Assembly (NCBI RefSeq): GCF_002019645.1
Contig: NZ_KV917374.1
Location: 1,810,696-1,874,695, forward strand
Reading direction: 5' to 3'
DNA length: 64,000 bases
From: Litchfieldia alkalitelluris
Lineage (GTDB): Bacteria; Bacillota; Bacilli; Bacillales; Bacillaceae_L
Shown: positions 34,839 to 47,674 of the stretch, piece after piece
Numbering within the stretch: the stretch's first letter is position 1
Layout of the letters: each line of letters begins with the position of its first letter
Program-made: the position numbers and the translations under genes
The notes under the pieces: generated by a model
Databases searched by the model: none
What the model was told of the DNA's origin: nothing
What the model saw: only the letters and a program-made list of their open reading frames with translations

Positions 34839-36990
34839 ATGATATTAATAGGGATGCTCCATCATCGGCAAGATCCTAATACCGTTATTAAATCTTATGC
34901 ATATGCAGCCGTTGCAAAAGCGGAAGGAGTTAACTTTATTTATTTTACTCCTGGGATGGTAGATTCGGAGAATAAAAAAATCAACGGCTTAATCCTTGAA
35001 AATGGAAAGTGGAAAAAGCAAAAAAGTAGATTTCCAGATGTAATTTATAATGATGGAAGTCCAGAAAAGCTTGCTAAATCCAAGGAGGTGATAAAGGAAC
35101 TTCAAAATGAAGGAATTCCTTTTACAACACACTCTATAGGGAATAAATGGTCAGTTTATCAACGTATTAAAGCAAGCAAAAAGCTTGTTCAATATCTAAT
35201 CCCTTCGGAAATCATCAACAATATTGGTGGTTTTTATCATTTTACACATGCGTTTGAAGAAGTTGTTGTTAAACCTACGGATGGTCGAAAAGGGCAAGGA
35301 ATCTATTTTATTAAAATTGTAGATGAAGGATTTAAAGTAACCCAGGATCAAACCGATCGAATTTTATCAAAGAAAAAAATGAACCGCTTGGTTACATCTT
35401 GGGTGGAAAATGGGCATTATCTTATACAACCATATATTTCTAGTAAAACAAAATCTGGTCAAGTATTCGATCTACGTCTACATGCCCAAAAAAACGGTGA
35501 GGGAAAATGGGTAATCACTACTATATATCCACGAATTGCTCCTCGTGGAACCATTGTTACGAATATAAATAATGGAGGAAACACAAATTATCTAGAGCCT
35601 TTTTTAAAACAGGAATTTCCAGAAAATCATTATGATCTAAAACGGACATTAGAATATTTCACCATTGCTCTAGCTGAACATCTAGACTATTTACAAGTCA
35701 CGCACTTTAATGAGTTAATAGATGAAATAGGGATTGATGTGGGATTAGATGAAAATCAAAAAATCTGGATTTATGAAGTCAATTGGCGACCAGGGTGTCC
35801 ACCAGCTTTTTACTTGGAATTAGATGTTGTTACTAATGATATCCAATATGCTATTTATTTAGCGAATAATAAACATGTTGTTAATGCTGAAATGGAAGCG
35901 ATTAAAAAGAAAAATAAAAATCAGCAAAGTAAATTCCCAATTGTAGCTGTAACAGGTAGTGCAGGGAAAACTACAACGAAAGCATTTTTAGCATCTATTT
36001 TGGAAAAAAGATGGACTACTTTTGAATCTAAGGATTATTGGAATATAACAGATCATACCAAAAAACATGCAGAGGAATTGGCAGACCCATCTTATCAAGC
36101 AGCCGTTCTGAAATATGGGATGGACTATCCAAGTGTCATTTCAGAGCACTGTAAAATCATTCAACCGAATATTAGTATTGTAACAAATATAGGGATTGCT
36201 CATATCGCGAATTTTAATGGTGAAATAAAAGGAATTGCCCATGCATCAGAGTTGATCCATGGTATGGATCAAACAGGAATTTTAGTTGTTAATCAAGATG
36301 ACGAGAATTCTCGCCTCTTAGAAACAAATGAGTTTAAGGGAAGAATTATAACAACAGGTATTCAAAGTGATGCGGAATATCGAGCATATGATTTAAAATA
36401 TATGGAGTTAGGGATGAAATTTAAGGTGAAATTACATGATCAGGAATATTCATTTTTTATTCCAATTCTAGGTGAGCACCATGTCTATAATGCATTAAAT
36501 GCAATCGCAGTCGCAGATACTCTTGGGCTTTCCCCGATTGATATTAAGTGGGGCTTATTGTTTAGTATGCCAGCATAACGGATGCAAGTATACGGATTAG
36601 CGAAAAATATGAAGGTTATTGAGATACAGTTCATTCCCAACTAAAAGCAGTTGAAGCAGCGCTATACGTCCTCAAAGAAATGGCACCTAAACGAAAAATA
36701 GCTGTCCTTGGACAAATGCGGTGGTTGGGTGATCTTCTAGAAGAACAGTACCTTCACATCGGACAATATGCAGTTAGTCAGGGAGTCGATTATCTTTTGA
36801 CCTATGGACATCGTACAGACACAATAGGTTAAGGTGCAAAAAAAAGCTGGCTTACCTGAAAATTGAATTCGAAGCTCTAAGACTAAAGAAGAATTTTATA
36901 TCTATTTAACATACCTTCTCAAAGAAGATGACACTATCCTCGTAAAAGGGGGCTAGTAAAACCAAAATGCATGACATTGTGAAATTTTAG
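34839..36990 (+). pseudogene. YheC/YheD-type ATP-grasp fused to a Mur-ligase domain, C-terminus decayed
   Basis: The intact part encodes 579 residues. It is an ATP-grasp domain of YheC/YheD type (about 1-345, with VVKPTDGRKGQGIYFIK) followed by a Mur-ligase central domain with P-loop VTGSAGKTTTKAF near residue 370. After a TAA at 36576-36578 the Mur C-terminal domain still reads on: RMQVYGLAKNMKVI in the same frame, then, after a shift near 36623, KAVEAALYVLKEMAPKRK and IAVLGQMRWLGDLLEEQ. Later stops and shifts (36830-36956) precede DDTILVKGG and KMHDIVKF. The upstream 579 residues may still be made, but without the substrate-binding C-terminal domain. Confidence 0.7.
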
Positions 36991-37111
36991 GAGAGTATTT
37001 TAAAAAATAAATTTATCATGATAGAGAAGGATTTAAACTTCCCTCGACTTACAAGAATAAAAGGGGGATAGTCTTATGTTCTTTGGATTTAAGGAATCTA
37101 AAAATATTCCC

Positions 37112-37153
37112 AAAAAGAATCACCTATCCTTTTGTGCGAAGGTGATTCTTTTT
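37112..37153 (+). terminator. Terminator between the Mur-ligase remnant and the HEPN-like gene
   Basis: A 10-base stem (37116-37125 with 37140-37149) is followed by six T. A-rich bases before the stem make it usable on both strands. Confidence 0.75.
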
Positions 37154-37171
37154 TGCTTAATTGCCGACAAT

Positions 37172-37222
37172 AGGGGAAGTCCATTACTAAAAGGAAGCAT
37201 GAGAACCGTCCCCTCGCTTCTT
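37172..37222. repeat. Dispersed GGGGAC-type repeat, copy B
   Basis: AGGGGA (37172-37177) pairs with TCCCCT (37209-37214). The stretch CTAAAAGGA...AGAACCGTCCCC...CGCTTCT (37187-37221) matches copy A at 28581-28613 apart from a few inserted bases. It probably belongs to a short non-autonomous dispersed family. Confidence 0.55.
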
Positions 37223-37328
37223 ACTTGATATCACTCAAATCTGGTATGATTAAAACATTTACAGGATAAATTACAAATTAAATGACGGCTGACCAAATTT
37301 TAAAATAACTATAAAAGGAAGCGCGAAG

Positions 37329-38123
37329 ATGAAATCAAAAACGATCCAAAATTATGAAAAGCTAAAGATGATCTATGAAACAAATCTAAGTGTTGATTTA
37401 CTCGCTGAGGATATTTATACATGCAACCTCAATGATGAGGCCATATCAATAAAAACTGACATGATTGAACGGGATTTTGATGTGTATGGGGTGGAGGAAA
37501 AGGGGAAGATTTTAGGCTATGTGTTGAAAGAAAATCTGTCAAACGGAAGTATCAAAAATGTTTACAATCCTTTTCGTTCAGAAGAGCTTATTTCTGATTC
37601 CACGTCTTTGATTGAATTGTTAGATATCCTTAAGGATCGAAAATATCTTTTTATTCTCGAAAAGAATAAAGTGTCCAAGATTATAACGATTGCAGACTTA
37701 CATAAACAACCGATTCGTATGCTGGCGTTTAGCTTAATTTCTCTATTAGAAATGCTATTAATTACGTTAATTCGAGAAACATATCCGAATGAAAGCTGGA
37801 AGGATCATTTATCGAGCGGTAGAATCGCAAAGGCAGAAGAGATGTTATCTAAACGGATTCAAAAAAATGAAGCGTTAACTTTATTGGATAATACGCAATT
37901 AAGCGATAAAGGGACAATTGTTTATAAAAGCCCTGACCTTTATAGAAAGTTAGGATTTGAATCAACGACCAAATGTAAGGAATTCTTCAATCATATCGAA
38001 ACGCTAAGGAATAATACTGCACATGCACAAGAGGAAATTTATCATGATCACCAGGAACTTATTGATATTATTTTACAAGTAAATATGGTTTTAGATAGAA
38101 ATGCAAATAGGGCTAGCGAATAG
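37329..38123 (+). CDS. Protein with CBS-like N-terminal region and HEPN-like C-terminal domain
   Basis: This 264-residue soluble protein is a single gene between a terminator and a decayed stretch. Residues about 15-130 look like a paired CBS regulatory module (two alpha/beta repeats, the second ending KYLFILEKNKVSKIITIADL). Residues about 135-255 are helical and contain LRNNTAHAQ, where R227 to H232 fits the HEPN motif RNxxxH found in many RNases of toxin-antitoxin and defence systems. The ribosome binding site is AGGAAG. CBS modules usually bind adenosine nucleotides, so a nucleotide-controlled RNase is a reasonable but unproved reading. No antitoxin partner is adjacent. Confidence 0.6.
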   Translation: MKSKTIQNYEKLKMIYETNLSVDLLAEDIYTCNLNDEAISIKTDMIERDFDVYGVEEKGKILGYVLKENLSNGSIKNVYNPFRSEELISDSTSLIELLDILKDRKYLFILEKNKVSKIITIADLHKQPIRMLAFSLISLLEMLLITLIRETYPNESWKDHLSSGRIAKAEEMLSKRIQKNEALTLLDNTQLSDKGTIVYKSPDLYRKLGFESTTKCKEFFNHIETLRNNTAHAQEEIYHDHQELIDIILQVNMVLDRNANRASE

Positions 38124-38133
38124 GTGGTTTTGA

Positions 38134-38331
38134 ACAGCACTTACGGATAGCTATCTAGAGCTTGCAAAACGATTACGAGGTTATCCCAAAACAAGAATCG
38201 GAATATGGCGAAATCTGGCTGTTCGATTAAAGAAAATTCTCTCAATGATTACAGAGATTGAGTTGGGAGAAAGAGGGATTCGTTTAAACAATATGAATGA
38301 ACTTATAGAAAGCAGTAAGGAAACGGCATAA
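38134..38331 (+). pseudogene. Remnant reading frame without start codon
   Basis: An open frame of 65 codons reads DSYLELAKRLRGYPKTRIGI, then WRNLAVRLKKILSMITEIE, and ends ELIESSKETA. It has strong coding character but no start codon after the stop at 38131. It looks like the C-terminal end of a lost gene whose 5' part was deleted next to the HEPN-like gene. A good terminator follows. I do not recognise the family. Confidence 0.45.
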
Positions 38332-38347
38332 TTTAATAACAATATGG

Positions 38348-38381
38348 AATAGTCTGCTCTAGTTGAGTAGGCTATTTTTTT
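38348..38381 (+). terminator. Terminator before the urease control region
   Basis: A 12-base stem with two wobble pairs (38349-38360 with 38366-38377) and a 5-base loop runs into a seven-T tract. It insulates the urease promoter from upstream transcription. Confidence 0.75.
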
Positions 38382-38489
38382 GTTAAGAAGAAGGAGGCTC
38401 CGCTGGATAGTGTTGAGCATTCAATCTTAAAATCTCCTCCTCTAAAGGAAAAACAAGAATCGTTCCTCTCTTCTAACTTTTTTAAATAT

Positions 38490-38541
38490 TGTAAATATAA
38501 CTAACATATGTTACTTTAATTACATGTTAAGTTTCCTTACA
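38490..38541 (+). promoter_or_regulatory. Tandem TnrA/GlnR boxes before the urease operon
   Basis: Two exact matches to the TnrA/GlnR consensus TGTNA-N7-TNACA are present: TGTAAATATAACTAACA (38490-38506) and TGTTAAGTTTCCTTACA (38525-38541), 35 bases apart. Between them, TGTTACTTTAATTACA (38509-38524) is a near match with a 6-base centre. In B. subtilis, urease transcription is controlled by TnrA and GlnR according to nitrogen supply, and this region should do the same. A -10-like TAATAT lies at 38550-38555. Confidence 0.78.
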
Positions 38542-38593
38542 TAACGTGTTAATATATTGGGTTTAAGGTCGATTGAGTGAAAGGGTGAAAGAA

Positions 38594-38896
38594 ATGAAAC
38601 TCACTTCGCGGGAAATGGAGAAATTGATGGTGGTCGTTGCTGCTGATTTAGCACGGCGTCGGCAAAAGAGAGGATTGAAGCTTAATTATCCTGAAGCTGT
38701 CGCGATTATTACATATGAAGTTCTTGAAGGTGCACGAGATGGAAAGACAGTTGCTCAGTTGATGCAGTATGGTGCAACGATTTTAGCAAGAGAAGATGTG
38801 ATGGAGGGTGTTCCTGAAATGATTCATGATATTCAGGTGGAGGCAACCTTTCCTGATGGTACAAAGCTTGTGACAGTGCATGACCCAATTCGGTAA
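38594..38896 (+). CDS. ureA: Urease gamma subunit UreA
   Basis: This 100-residue structural subunit of nickel urease assembles with UreB and UreC in the cytoplasm. The start [12 protein letters not shown] and the [21 protein letters not shown] segment are diagnostic. I use the ATG at 38594, which gives the standard length; the frame opens 7 codons earlier without support. It is the first gene of ureABCEFGD and lies 52 bases after the last TnrA/GlnR box. Confidence 0.95.
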   Translation: MKLTSREMEKLMVVVAADLARRRQKRGLKLNYPEAVAIITYEVLEGARDGKTVAQLMQYGATILAREDVMEGVPEMIHDIQVEATFPDGTKLVTVHDPIR

Positions 38897-38914
38897 AAAG
38901 AGGAGGAGTAGTGA

Positions 38915-39235
38915 ATGATTCCTGGCGAGTATAGATTGCAAAAAGAAGCGATTGTATGCAACGAACATAAACAATCGAAGAAACTTCAAATCCTCAATCG
39001 AGGTGACCGCCCGATTCAAATAGGATCACATTTTCATTTTTTTGAAGTGAATTCAGGGTTGCACTTTGATCGTGAACAAGCGTTTGGAATGCACCTTAAT
39101 ATTCCAGCAGGTACTGCTGTACGTTTTGAACCTGGAGATCAAAAGGAAGTAGAGCTTGTGCCGTTTTCGGGTGAACAAAAGGTCTACGGTTTAAATAACA
39201 AGACAAATGGTCCGGTAGGTAAGGAGGTCGACTAA
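38915..39235 (+). CDS. ureB: Urease beta subunit UreB
   Basis: This 106-residue urease structural subunit begins with [17 protein letters not shown] and contains [18 protein letters not shown], the family hallmark, and [17 protein letters not shown]. The length is normal for a separate UreB. Its stop overlaps the ureC start by 1 base (TAATG). The ribosome binding site is GAGGAGGAG. Confidence 0.95.
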   Translation: MIPGEYRLQKEAIVCNEHKQSKKLQILNRGDRPIQIGSHFHFFEVNSGLHFDREQAFGMHLNIPAGTAVRFEPGDQKEVELVPFSGEQKVYGLNNKTNGPVGKEVD

Positions 39236-40944
39236 TGAGTTTTAAAATGTCAAGGAAGCAGTATGCTGACATGTTTGGTCCAACAGTTGGGGATGCCGTC
39301 CGTTTAGCAGATACCGAACTATTTATTGAGATCGAAAAAGACTATACCACATATGGAGACGAAGTGAAGTTTGGTGGGGGCAAGGTGATCCGGGATGGAA
39401 TGGGACAGCATCCTTTGGCCACTAGAGCTGAGAGTGTTGATTTAGTTTTCACCAACGCCATTATCGTCGATTATACAGGCATTTATAAAGCAGACATTGG
39501 TGTGAAGGATGGTTATATTGCTGCGATCGGTAAAGCGGGAAACCCATTATTGATGGACAAGGTTGATATTGTGATTGGAGCTTCAACCGAAGTCATTGCT
39601 GCAGAGGGGAAAATTGTAACTGCTGGCGGGATTGATGCACATATTCACTTTATTGCTCCACAACAAATTGAGACGGCGCTTTCCTCTGGGATTACAACGA
39701 TGTTAGGTGGTGGTACAGGTCCTGCAACAGGAACAAATGCAACAACTTGTACACCAGGACCTTGGAATATTCATGGAATGCTTCTCGCTGCAGAGGAATA
39801 CCCTATGAATCTAGGATTCTTAGGAAAGGGAAACTCTTCAGATATAAAACCTCTTATCGAACAGGTAGAGGCAGGGGCAATTGGTTTAAAACTTCATGAA
39901 GATTGGGGAACAACTGCTGCAACAATTGATGCTAGTTTAAAAGTCGCGGATCAATATGATATTCAAGTAGCCATCCACACAGATACCTTAAATGAAGGTG
40001 GTTTTGTAGAAGATACCATAGCTGCTATTGGTGGTCGAGTCATTCATACATACCATACCGAGGGTGCTGGAGGAGGACATGCTCCAGATATCATTAAAGC
40101 AGCTGGTTATTCTAATATTCTTCCTTCTTCCACAAATCCGACCCGTCCATTTACAGTTAACACACTTGAAGAACACCTCGATATGCTCATGGTTTGTCAT
40201 CACTTGGATCCGAGTGTCCCGGAGGATGTTGCGTTTGCCGATTCAAGAATTAGAAAAGAAACGATTGCAGCTGAAGATATTTTACATGACTTAGGTGTGT
40301 TCAGTATGATTTCATCGGACTCACAGGCAATGGGGCGGGTTGGTGAGGTGATTTCCCGTACGTGGCAAACAGCCGATAAAATGAAGAAGCAACGAGGCAA
40401 GCTGAAAGGGGACCTCGAAGTAGGAGATAACTTTCGAGTAAAAAGATATATTGCCAAATACACAATTAATCCAGCGATTGTACATGGTATCTCGGAATAT
40501 GTGGGCTCTGTGGAGGTTGGTAAATTTGCAGATGTAGTTTTATGGGATCCAGCATTCTTTGGAGTGAAACCAGATCTTATTTTAAAGGGTGGAATGATTG
40601 CCCATAGTATCATGGGTGACCCGAACGCAAGTATTCCTACTCCTCAGCCTGTGTTATATCGCCCAATGTTTGCAAGTCATGGGAGCTTAAAATATCGGTC
40701 ATGCATAACATTCATTTCTAAGACTGCATATGAAAACGGGATTCATAAGGAATTAGGTCTTCAAAAAGAAATTAAGTTTGTTTCGGGCATCCGAAGCATA
40801 TCAAAAAAATCAATGGTGTTTAATGATGCGACACCAGAAATTGAAGTGGATCCACAAACATACGAAGTTCGGGTGGATGGGGAATTAATGACATGTGAAC
40901 CTGCTGAGGTTGTTCCAATGGCTCAGCGTTATTTCTTATTTTGA
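39235..40944 (+). CDS. ureC: Urease catalytic alpha subunit UreC
   Basis: This 569-residue catalytic subunit hydrolyses urea to ammonia and carbamate at a dinuclear nickel centre. Nickel ligands are visible at H136 and H138 (DAHIHF), the carbamylated lysine is K219 in GLKLHEDWG, and further histidines lie in [12 protein letters not shown] and [15 protein letters not shown]. The flap region contains MVCHHLDP with the mobile-flap Cys-His pair. All catalytic residues appear intact, so the enzyme should be active once matured by UreEFGD. Confidence 0.97.
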   Translation: MSFKMSRKQYADMFGPTVGDAVRLADTELFIEIEKDYTTYGDEVKFGGGKVIRDGMGQHPLATRAESVDLVFTNAIIVDYTGIYKADIGVKDGYIAAIGKAGNPLLMDKVDIVIGASTEVIAAEGKIVTAGGIDAHIHFIAPQQIETALSSGITTMLGGGTGPATGTNATTCTPGPWNIHGMLLAAEEYPMNLGFLGKGNSSDIKPLIEQVEAGAIGLKLHEDWGTTAATIDASLKVADQYDIQVAIHTDTLNEGGFVEDTIAAIGGRVIHTYHTEGAGGGHAPDIIKAAGYSNILPSSTNPTRPFTVNTLEEHLDMLMVCHHLDPSVPEDVAFADSRIRKETIAAEDILHDLGVFSMISSDSQAMGRVGEVISRTWQTADKMKKQRGKLKGDLEVGDNFRVKRYIAKYTINPAIVHGISEYVGSVEVGKFADVVLWDPAFFGVKPDLILKGGMIAHSIMGDPNASIPTPQPVLYRPMFASHGSLKYRSCITFISKTAYENGIHKELGLQKEIKFVSGIRSISKKSMVFNDATPEIEVDPQTYEVRVDGELMTCEPAEVVPMAQRYFLF

Positions 40945-40954
40945 GGTGAAGGAA

Positions 40955-41401
40955 ATGATTATTGAAAAAGTGCTAGGAAATGTCTCGACAATAGAGAAAA
41001 GGGCTCCTCATGTTGAGCGTGTTTATTTGGAAAGTGATTTATTGGTAAAAAGAATTCAGCGAGTCACAACAGACCACGGAAGAGAACTAGGCATTCGCCT
41101 AAAGGATCAAAAGGATTTGGTTGATGGTGATATTCTTTATATGGACGAAAAGAATATGATTGTGATTTCAGTAAAAGAAGATGATGTGTTAGTGATCATG
41201 CCTACTTCGATTGGACAAATGGGGGATATTGCACATCAATTAGGCAATCGCCATCTTCCAGCCCAATTTCAAGAAGATGAAATGTTGGTTCAGTATGATT
41301 ACCTTGTTGAGGAATTGCTTACACAAGTAAAGGTTCCTTTTAAACGAGAAAACAGAAAAGTGGGACAAGCGTTTCGACATATCGGACACAGTCATGGATA
41401 A
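40955..41401 (+). CDS. ureE: Urease accessory protein UreE (nickel chaperone)
   Basis: This 148-residue metallochaperone delivers nickel to the UreFGD complex. The start at ATG 40955 ([10 protein letters not shown]) follows GAGGTGAAGG; the longer open frame has no site. The central [21 protein letters not shown] segment contains the conserved nickel-site histidine (GNRHLP). The C-terminus ends RHIGHSHG, a much shorter histidine tail than in enterobacterial UreE. It overlaps ureF by 8 bases. Confidence 0.93.
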   Translation: MIIEKVLGNVSTIEKRAPHVERVYLESDLLVKRIQRVTTDHGRELGIRLKDQKDLVDGDILYMDEKNMIVISVKEDDVLVIMPTSIGQMGDIAHQLGNRHLPAQFQEDEMLVQYDYLVEELLTQVKVPFKRENRKVGQAFRHIGHSHG

Positions 41402-42083
41402 TGATTTATTTCCTTTACTACAATTATGTGATTCTAATTTTCCTTCTGGGGCATTTTCACACTCATTTGGTTTAGAAACGTACATACAAGAACAAGTCAT
41501 TGTAGATAAGGAGAGCTTCAAAACGGCTATATCGGCTTTTGTTGATAAACAATTAGTCTTTTCTGACGGACTTGCTTGTAGCCTATCATATGAAATCTTG
41601 GAAAATAATAGAGGGATGGATGAGTTGCTCGAAATTGATCGTCTATTGTTTGTGTCAACTCTTGCGAAGGAAACAAGAGAGGGAAATCGTAGAATTGGAG
41701 AGCGAATGGCCAAGTTGTGTTTGGAATTATACTCTTCGGCACCCTTAGAGGAATTTCTTTATTTTATAAAAAATAAACAGGGGTACGGTCACTCGGCACT
41801 TGTGTTTGCGATTGTTGGGCATCATCTTCAGATTGACAAGGAGAAAATTCTTTCAGCCTACCTTTTTGCCTCTGTGTCATCGCTTATTCAAAATGCTGTT
41901 CGAGGGGTGCCACTAGGTCAAACAGATGGTCAAAAGCTTTTGGTCGAGATGCAGGTAAAAATTAACGAAGCTAAAAATAAAATCAAGAAGCTAACAAAGG
42001 ATGATTTAGGTGCAATTAGTCCGGGCTTAGAAATTGCGCAAATGCGCCATGAACGGCTACCTGTACGATTATTTATGTCATAA
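41394..42083 (+). CDS. ureF: Urease accessory protein UreF
   Basis: This 229-residue all-helical accessory protein works with UreG and UreD as a GTPase-gating scaffold during nickel insertion. [18 protein letters not shown] near residue 13 and [18 protein letters not shown] near 165 are family hallmarks. The start ATG overlaps the end of ureE and has no clear ribosome binding site of its own, so translation is probably coupled. Confidence 0.93.
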   Translation: MDNDLFPLLQLCDSNFPSGAFSHSFGLETYIQEQVIVDKESFKTAISAFVDKQLVFSDGLACSLSYEILENNRGMDELLEIDRLLFVSTLAKETREGNRRIGERMAKLCLELYSSAPLEEFLYFIKNKQGYGHSALVFAIVGHHLQIDKEKILSAYLFASVSSLIQNAVRGVPLGQTDGQKLLVEMQVKINEAKNKIKKLTKDDLGAISPGLEIAQMRHERLPVRLFMS

Positions 42084-42110
42084 ATCAATGTATAGTAAGG
42101 AGAGATAGAG

Positions 42111-42725
42111 TTGGAACCAATACGAATTGGAGTGGGTGGTCCTGTTGGGGCCGGTAAAACAATGCTAGTCGAAAAATTAACGCGAGCGCTGAACGAAGAG
42201 CTGAGTATGGCCGTTGTGACAAATGATATCTATACAAAAGAAGATGCGAATTTTTTAATAAAGAATGGAGTATTGCCTGAGGACCGTGTCATTGGCGTAG
42301 AGACTGGAGGATGTCCTCATACAGCGATTCGCGAGGATGCATCGATGAACTTTGCAGCGATTGATGAACTAATAGAACTGCATCCAGATGTAGAATTGAT
42401 TTTTGTGGAAAGTGGTGGAGATAATTTAGCGGCTACCTTCAGTCCAGAGTTGGTGGATTTTTCAATCTATATCATAGATGTTGCTCAAGGGGAAAAAATC
42501 CCTAGAAAAGGTGGGCAAGGGATGATTAAATCTGATTTATTCATTATCAATAAGATTGATTTAGCTCCATATGTCGGGGCAAGTTTAGAGATAATGGAAA
42601 GGGATACAATTGCTGCTAGAGGAGAAAAGGCATATATTTTCACGAATTTGAAGGATGGAACTGGTTTAGATCAGGTAGTTGAATGGATTAAAAAGAATGC
42701 ATTATTAATGGGATTGAGTTCATGA
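42111..42725 (+). CDS. ureG: Urease accessory GTPase UreG
   Basis: This 204-residue SIMIBI-class GTPase energises nickel delivery. The P-loop is [15 protein letters not shown] at the N-terminus. The nickel-binding Cys-Pro-His is seen in [15 protein letters not shown], and the guanine-specificity motif NKID is in [14 protein letters not shown]. It starts with TTG behind AAGGAGAG and overlaps ureD by 4 bases (ATGA). Confidence 0.95.
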   Translation: MEPIRIGVGGPVGAGKTMLVEKLTRALNEELSMAVVTNDIYTKEDANFLIKNGVLPEDRVIGVETGGCPHTAIREDASMNFAAIDELIELHPDVELIFVESGGDNLAATFSPELVDFSIYIIDVAQGEKIPRKGGQGMIKSDLFIINKIDLAPYVGASLEIMERDTIAARGEKAYIFTNLKDGTGLDQVVEWIKKNALLMGLSS

Positions 42726-43537
42726 CTTACACAGGAGTTTTAAATCTTTTTGCTGCTAAAAAGAATAAAAAAACGATTATATCAACGTGCTATTATGAGG
42801 GGGCTTTAAAAATAGCACGTCCAATATACCTAGAGGAAGATTCACCATCCATCTATCTCATTCATGTTGGTGGAGGTTATGTGAATGGAGATTCGTACTT
42901 CACTCAAATACAGGTGGATGATGGTGCTCATCTCTTGGTTACCACACAATCTTCAACAAAGGTTTATAAAACTCCTACAGAACCTGTTCGTCAGCAAACT
43001 AAAATAAAATTAGGATCTAAAAGTGTGCTAGAGTACATTCCAGATCCTTTGATTGCGTATGAAGATGCTCGTTTTATTCAAGAAACAGAGGTTGAATTAG
43101 AGCGTGATTCATGCTTTTTTTATAGTGATATTATTACTCCTGGCTGGGCAAAAGATGGGAGTTTTTTTAAATATGATTATATCCGATCAAAGTTAAAGAT
43201 TTATAGAGATAGAAAGCTTGTTGTATTTGATCACCTTTTGCTAGAGCCTGATCATCAAATGAACGGAGTCATGCAAATGGAAGGATTTACCCATACAGGT
43301 ACATTTATGATTGTACATGAGCAAGCAAATAAAACGTTTTTAGATACGCTATATTCTCACCTAAGTGAAAGCTACCCAGATGCTCATTTAGGATTGTCAT
43401 CATTACCTGATCAAGGGGTCATACTAAGATTATTGGCAAATTCTTCTGGAATCATTGAAGAAATCGTCGCAGCAGCGCAGAACTACGCTAGGCGAGTATT
43501 ATTAAATAAAGAATCTATTCTTTGGCGGAAGTATTGA
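42722..43537 (+). CDS. ureD: Urease accessory protein UreD (UreH)
   Basis: This 271-residue accessory protein binds the apo-urease and docks UreF and Ure[25 protein letters not shown] and [15 protein letters not shown] segments are typical of UreD/UreH. It is the last gene of the operon. No urea or nickel transporter gene follows, so these must be encoded elsewhere. Confidence 0.92.
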   Translation: MTYTGVLNLFAAKKNKKTIISTCYYEGALKIARPIYLEEDSPSIYLIHVGGGYVNGDSYFTQIQVDDGAHLLVTTQSSTKVYKTPTEPVRQQTKIKLGSKSVLEYIPDPLIAYEDARFIQETEVELERDSCFFYSDIITPGWAKDGSFFKYDYIRSKLKIYRDRKLVVFDHLLLEPDHQMNGVMQMEGFTHTGTFMIVHEQANKTFLDTLYSHLSESYPDAHLGLSSLPDQGVILRLLANSSGIIEEIVAAAQNYARRVLLNKESILWRKY

Positions 43538-43604
43538 GAAGTTAATGATCAAGTAGAAAAATCCAACATAGTTTTGGTGTCTAGCTCTAGGTGCCTAGCC
43601 CCTC

Positions 43605-43769
43605 TTAGAGCTTCATACCTTTTTCATGGAAGAAAGCTTCCTTATTAGGGGCTAAAATTTTTTCAATATCAATTAAATCTTTCGTTGTAATGATTTGAAT
43701 CCGTTCTGCTTCAACGACTTTTGTTAAGGCTGCGTCTGATGGTACACCTAGATGAAACAATTGATTTTA
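43605..43769 (-). pseudogene. C-terminal remnant of an unidentified protein
   Basis: A minus-strand frame without a start reads NQLFHLGVPSDAALTKVVEA, then ERIQIITTKDLIDIEKI and LAPNKEAFFHEKGMKL before its stop. It has clear coding character, but its 5' end is lost within AT-rich bases. Family not recognised. Its 3' end overlaps a CTAG-rich inverted motif (43580-43600) resembling a common Bacillaceae dispersed repeat. Confidence 0.4.
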
Positions 43770-43791
43770 TGAGGAAATGAAATGCAGAGTG

Positions 43792-44031
43792 CTATAGAAA
43801 CTCTTTGTTCATTTTTTCTAATCGCTCAATCAAAAGCGGTAAAGCTTCTTCTTCCCAAAACTTGATACTTATTCCCCCACTGGACATTCCCTCATGAGCG
43901 TATTTCTCTACGTAAAAAAATTTAATTTCTGAGCTAAAAGGGTGGTTTGTAAGTTCTTGAAAGTATTCTTTAAAAAGGTGGATGAACCGTGATGACTTTT
44001 CTACAATTATAGTTGGTTTCTTGGTTCCAGA
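43792..44031 (-). pseudogene. Remnant of a second unidentified protein
   Basis: An open frame of 79 codons on the minus strand has coding character (TIIVEKSSRFIHLFKEYFQE, KFFYVEKYAHEGMSSGG, ISIKFWEEEALPLLIERLEK), but an in-frame stop lies directly before it and there is no early start codon. It is the C-terminal part of a lost gene. Together with the previous remnant it fills most of the 665-base gap between urease and lacZ. Confidence 0.42.
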
Positions 44032-44169
44032 TTATTCTAATTAAAATAAAGTTAATATATTGAAGTGGGACAAGGGACCTGATCGCGAAATCGCCAAAAA
44101 ATTCAGTTTATAACAGTTTGTTTATTGCAGTTCTTTGTGAAAGTACGTAATAATAGAATAGATGAATAG

Positions 44170-47313
<3,144 letters not shown>

Positions 47314-47390
47314 TGTAACAGCGGGGTTAACATACAACCGAAAACTGTGAGGTATTTTGGGATACAGTCGAAAGGCATTAGCTTCATTTT

Positions 47391-47424
47391 TGGGTGTATG
47401 CTTGTAAAAGAAAGCATACATCCA
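47391..47424 (+). terminator. Hairpin after lacZ
   Basis: A 13-base stem with one wobble (47391-47403 with 47412-47424) lies 77 bases after the lacZ stop. The T-run is poor, so it may terminate only weakly or act as a 3' stabiliser. The rest of the gap to 47674 shows no gene. Confidence 0.5.
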
Positions 47425-47674
47425 TCTAGTTTAATATGAAGTAAGTAAACTTCAGCTTAATAATTAAGTATGGGATTTTCTCTTGCTGGAATTCTAAATT
47501 ATTTTATCGATTTTCTATATAAGACTGCTTTAATCTAAATGGCCATGTTTTTGGTTCTATAGGAATCCAATTTGTATAAACTAACTCTATAACACTGTTA
47601 TTGTTAAATTATGATGGTTAAATAGTTTAACACATACGGTGTTTTTATTTTTAAATGATGATTGTGAGGTTACT

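Noticed and set aside
37076..37230. A short frame after GGGGGATAG starting MFFGFKESKN
   Set aside because: It has a fair ribosome binding site but is read through a terminator hairpin and a dispersed repeat, so at most it is the head of a lost gene.
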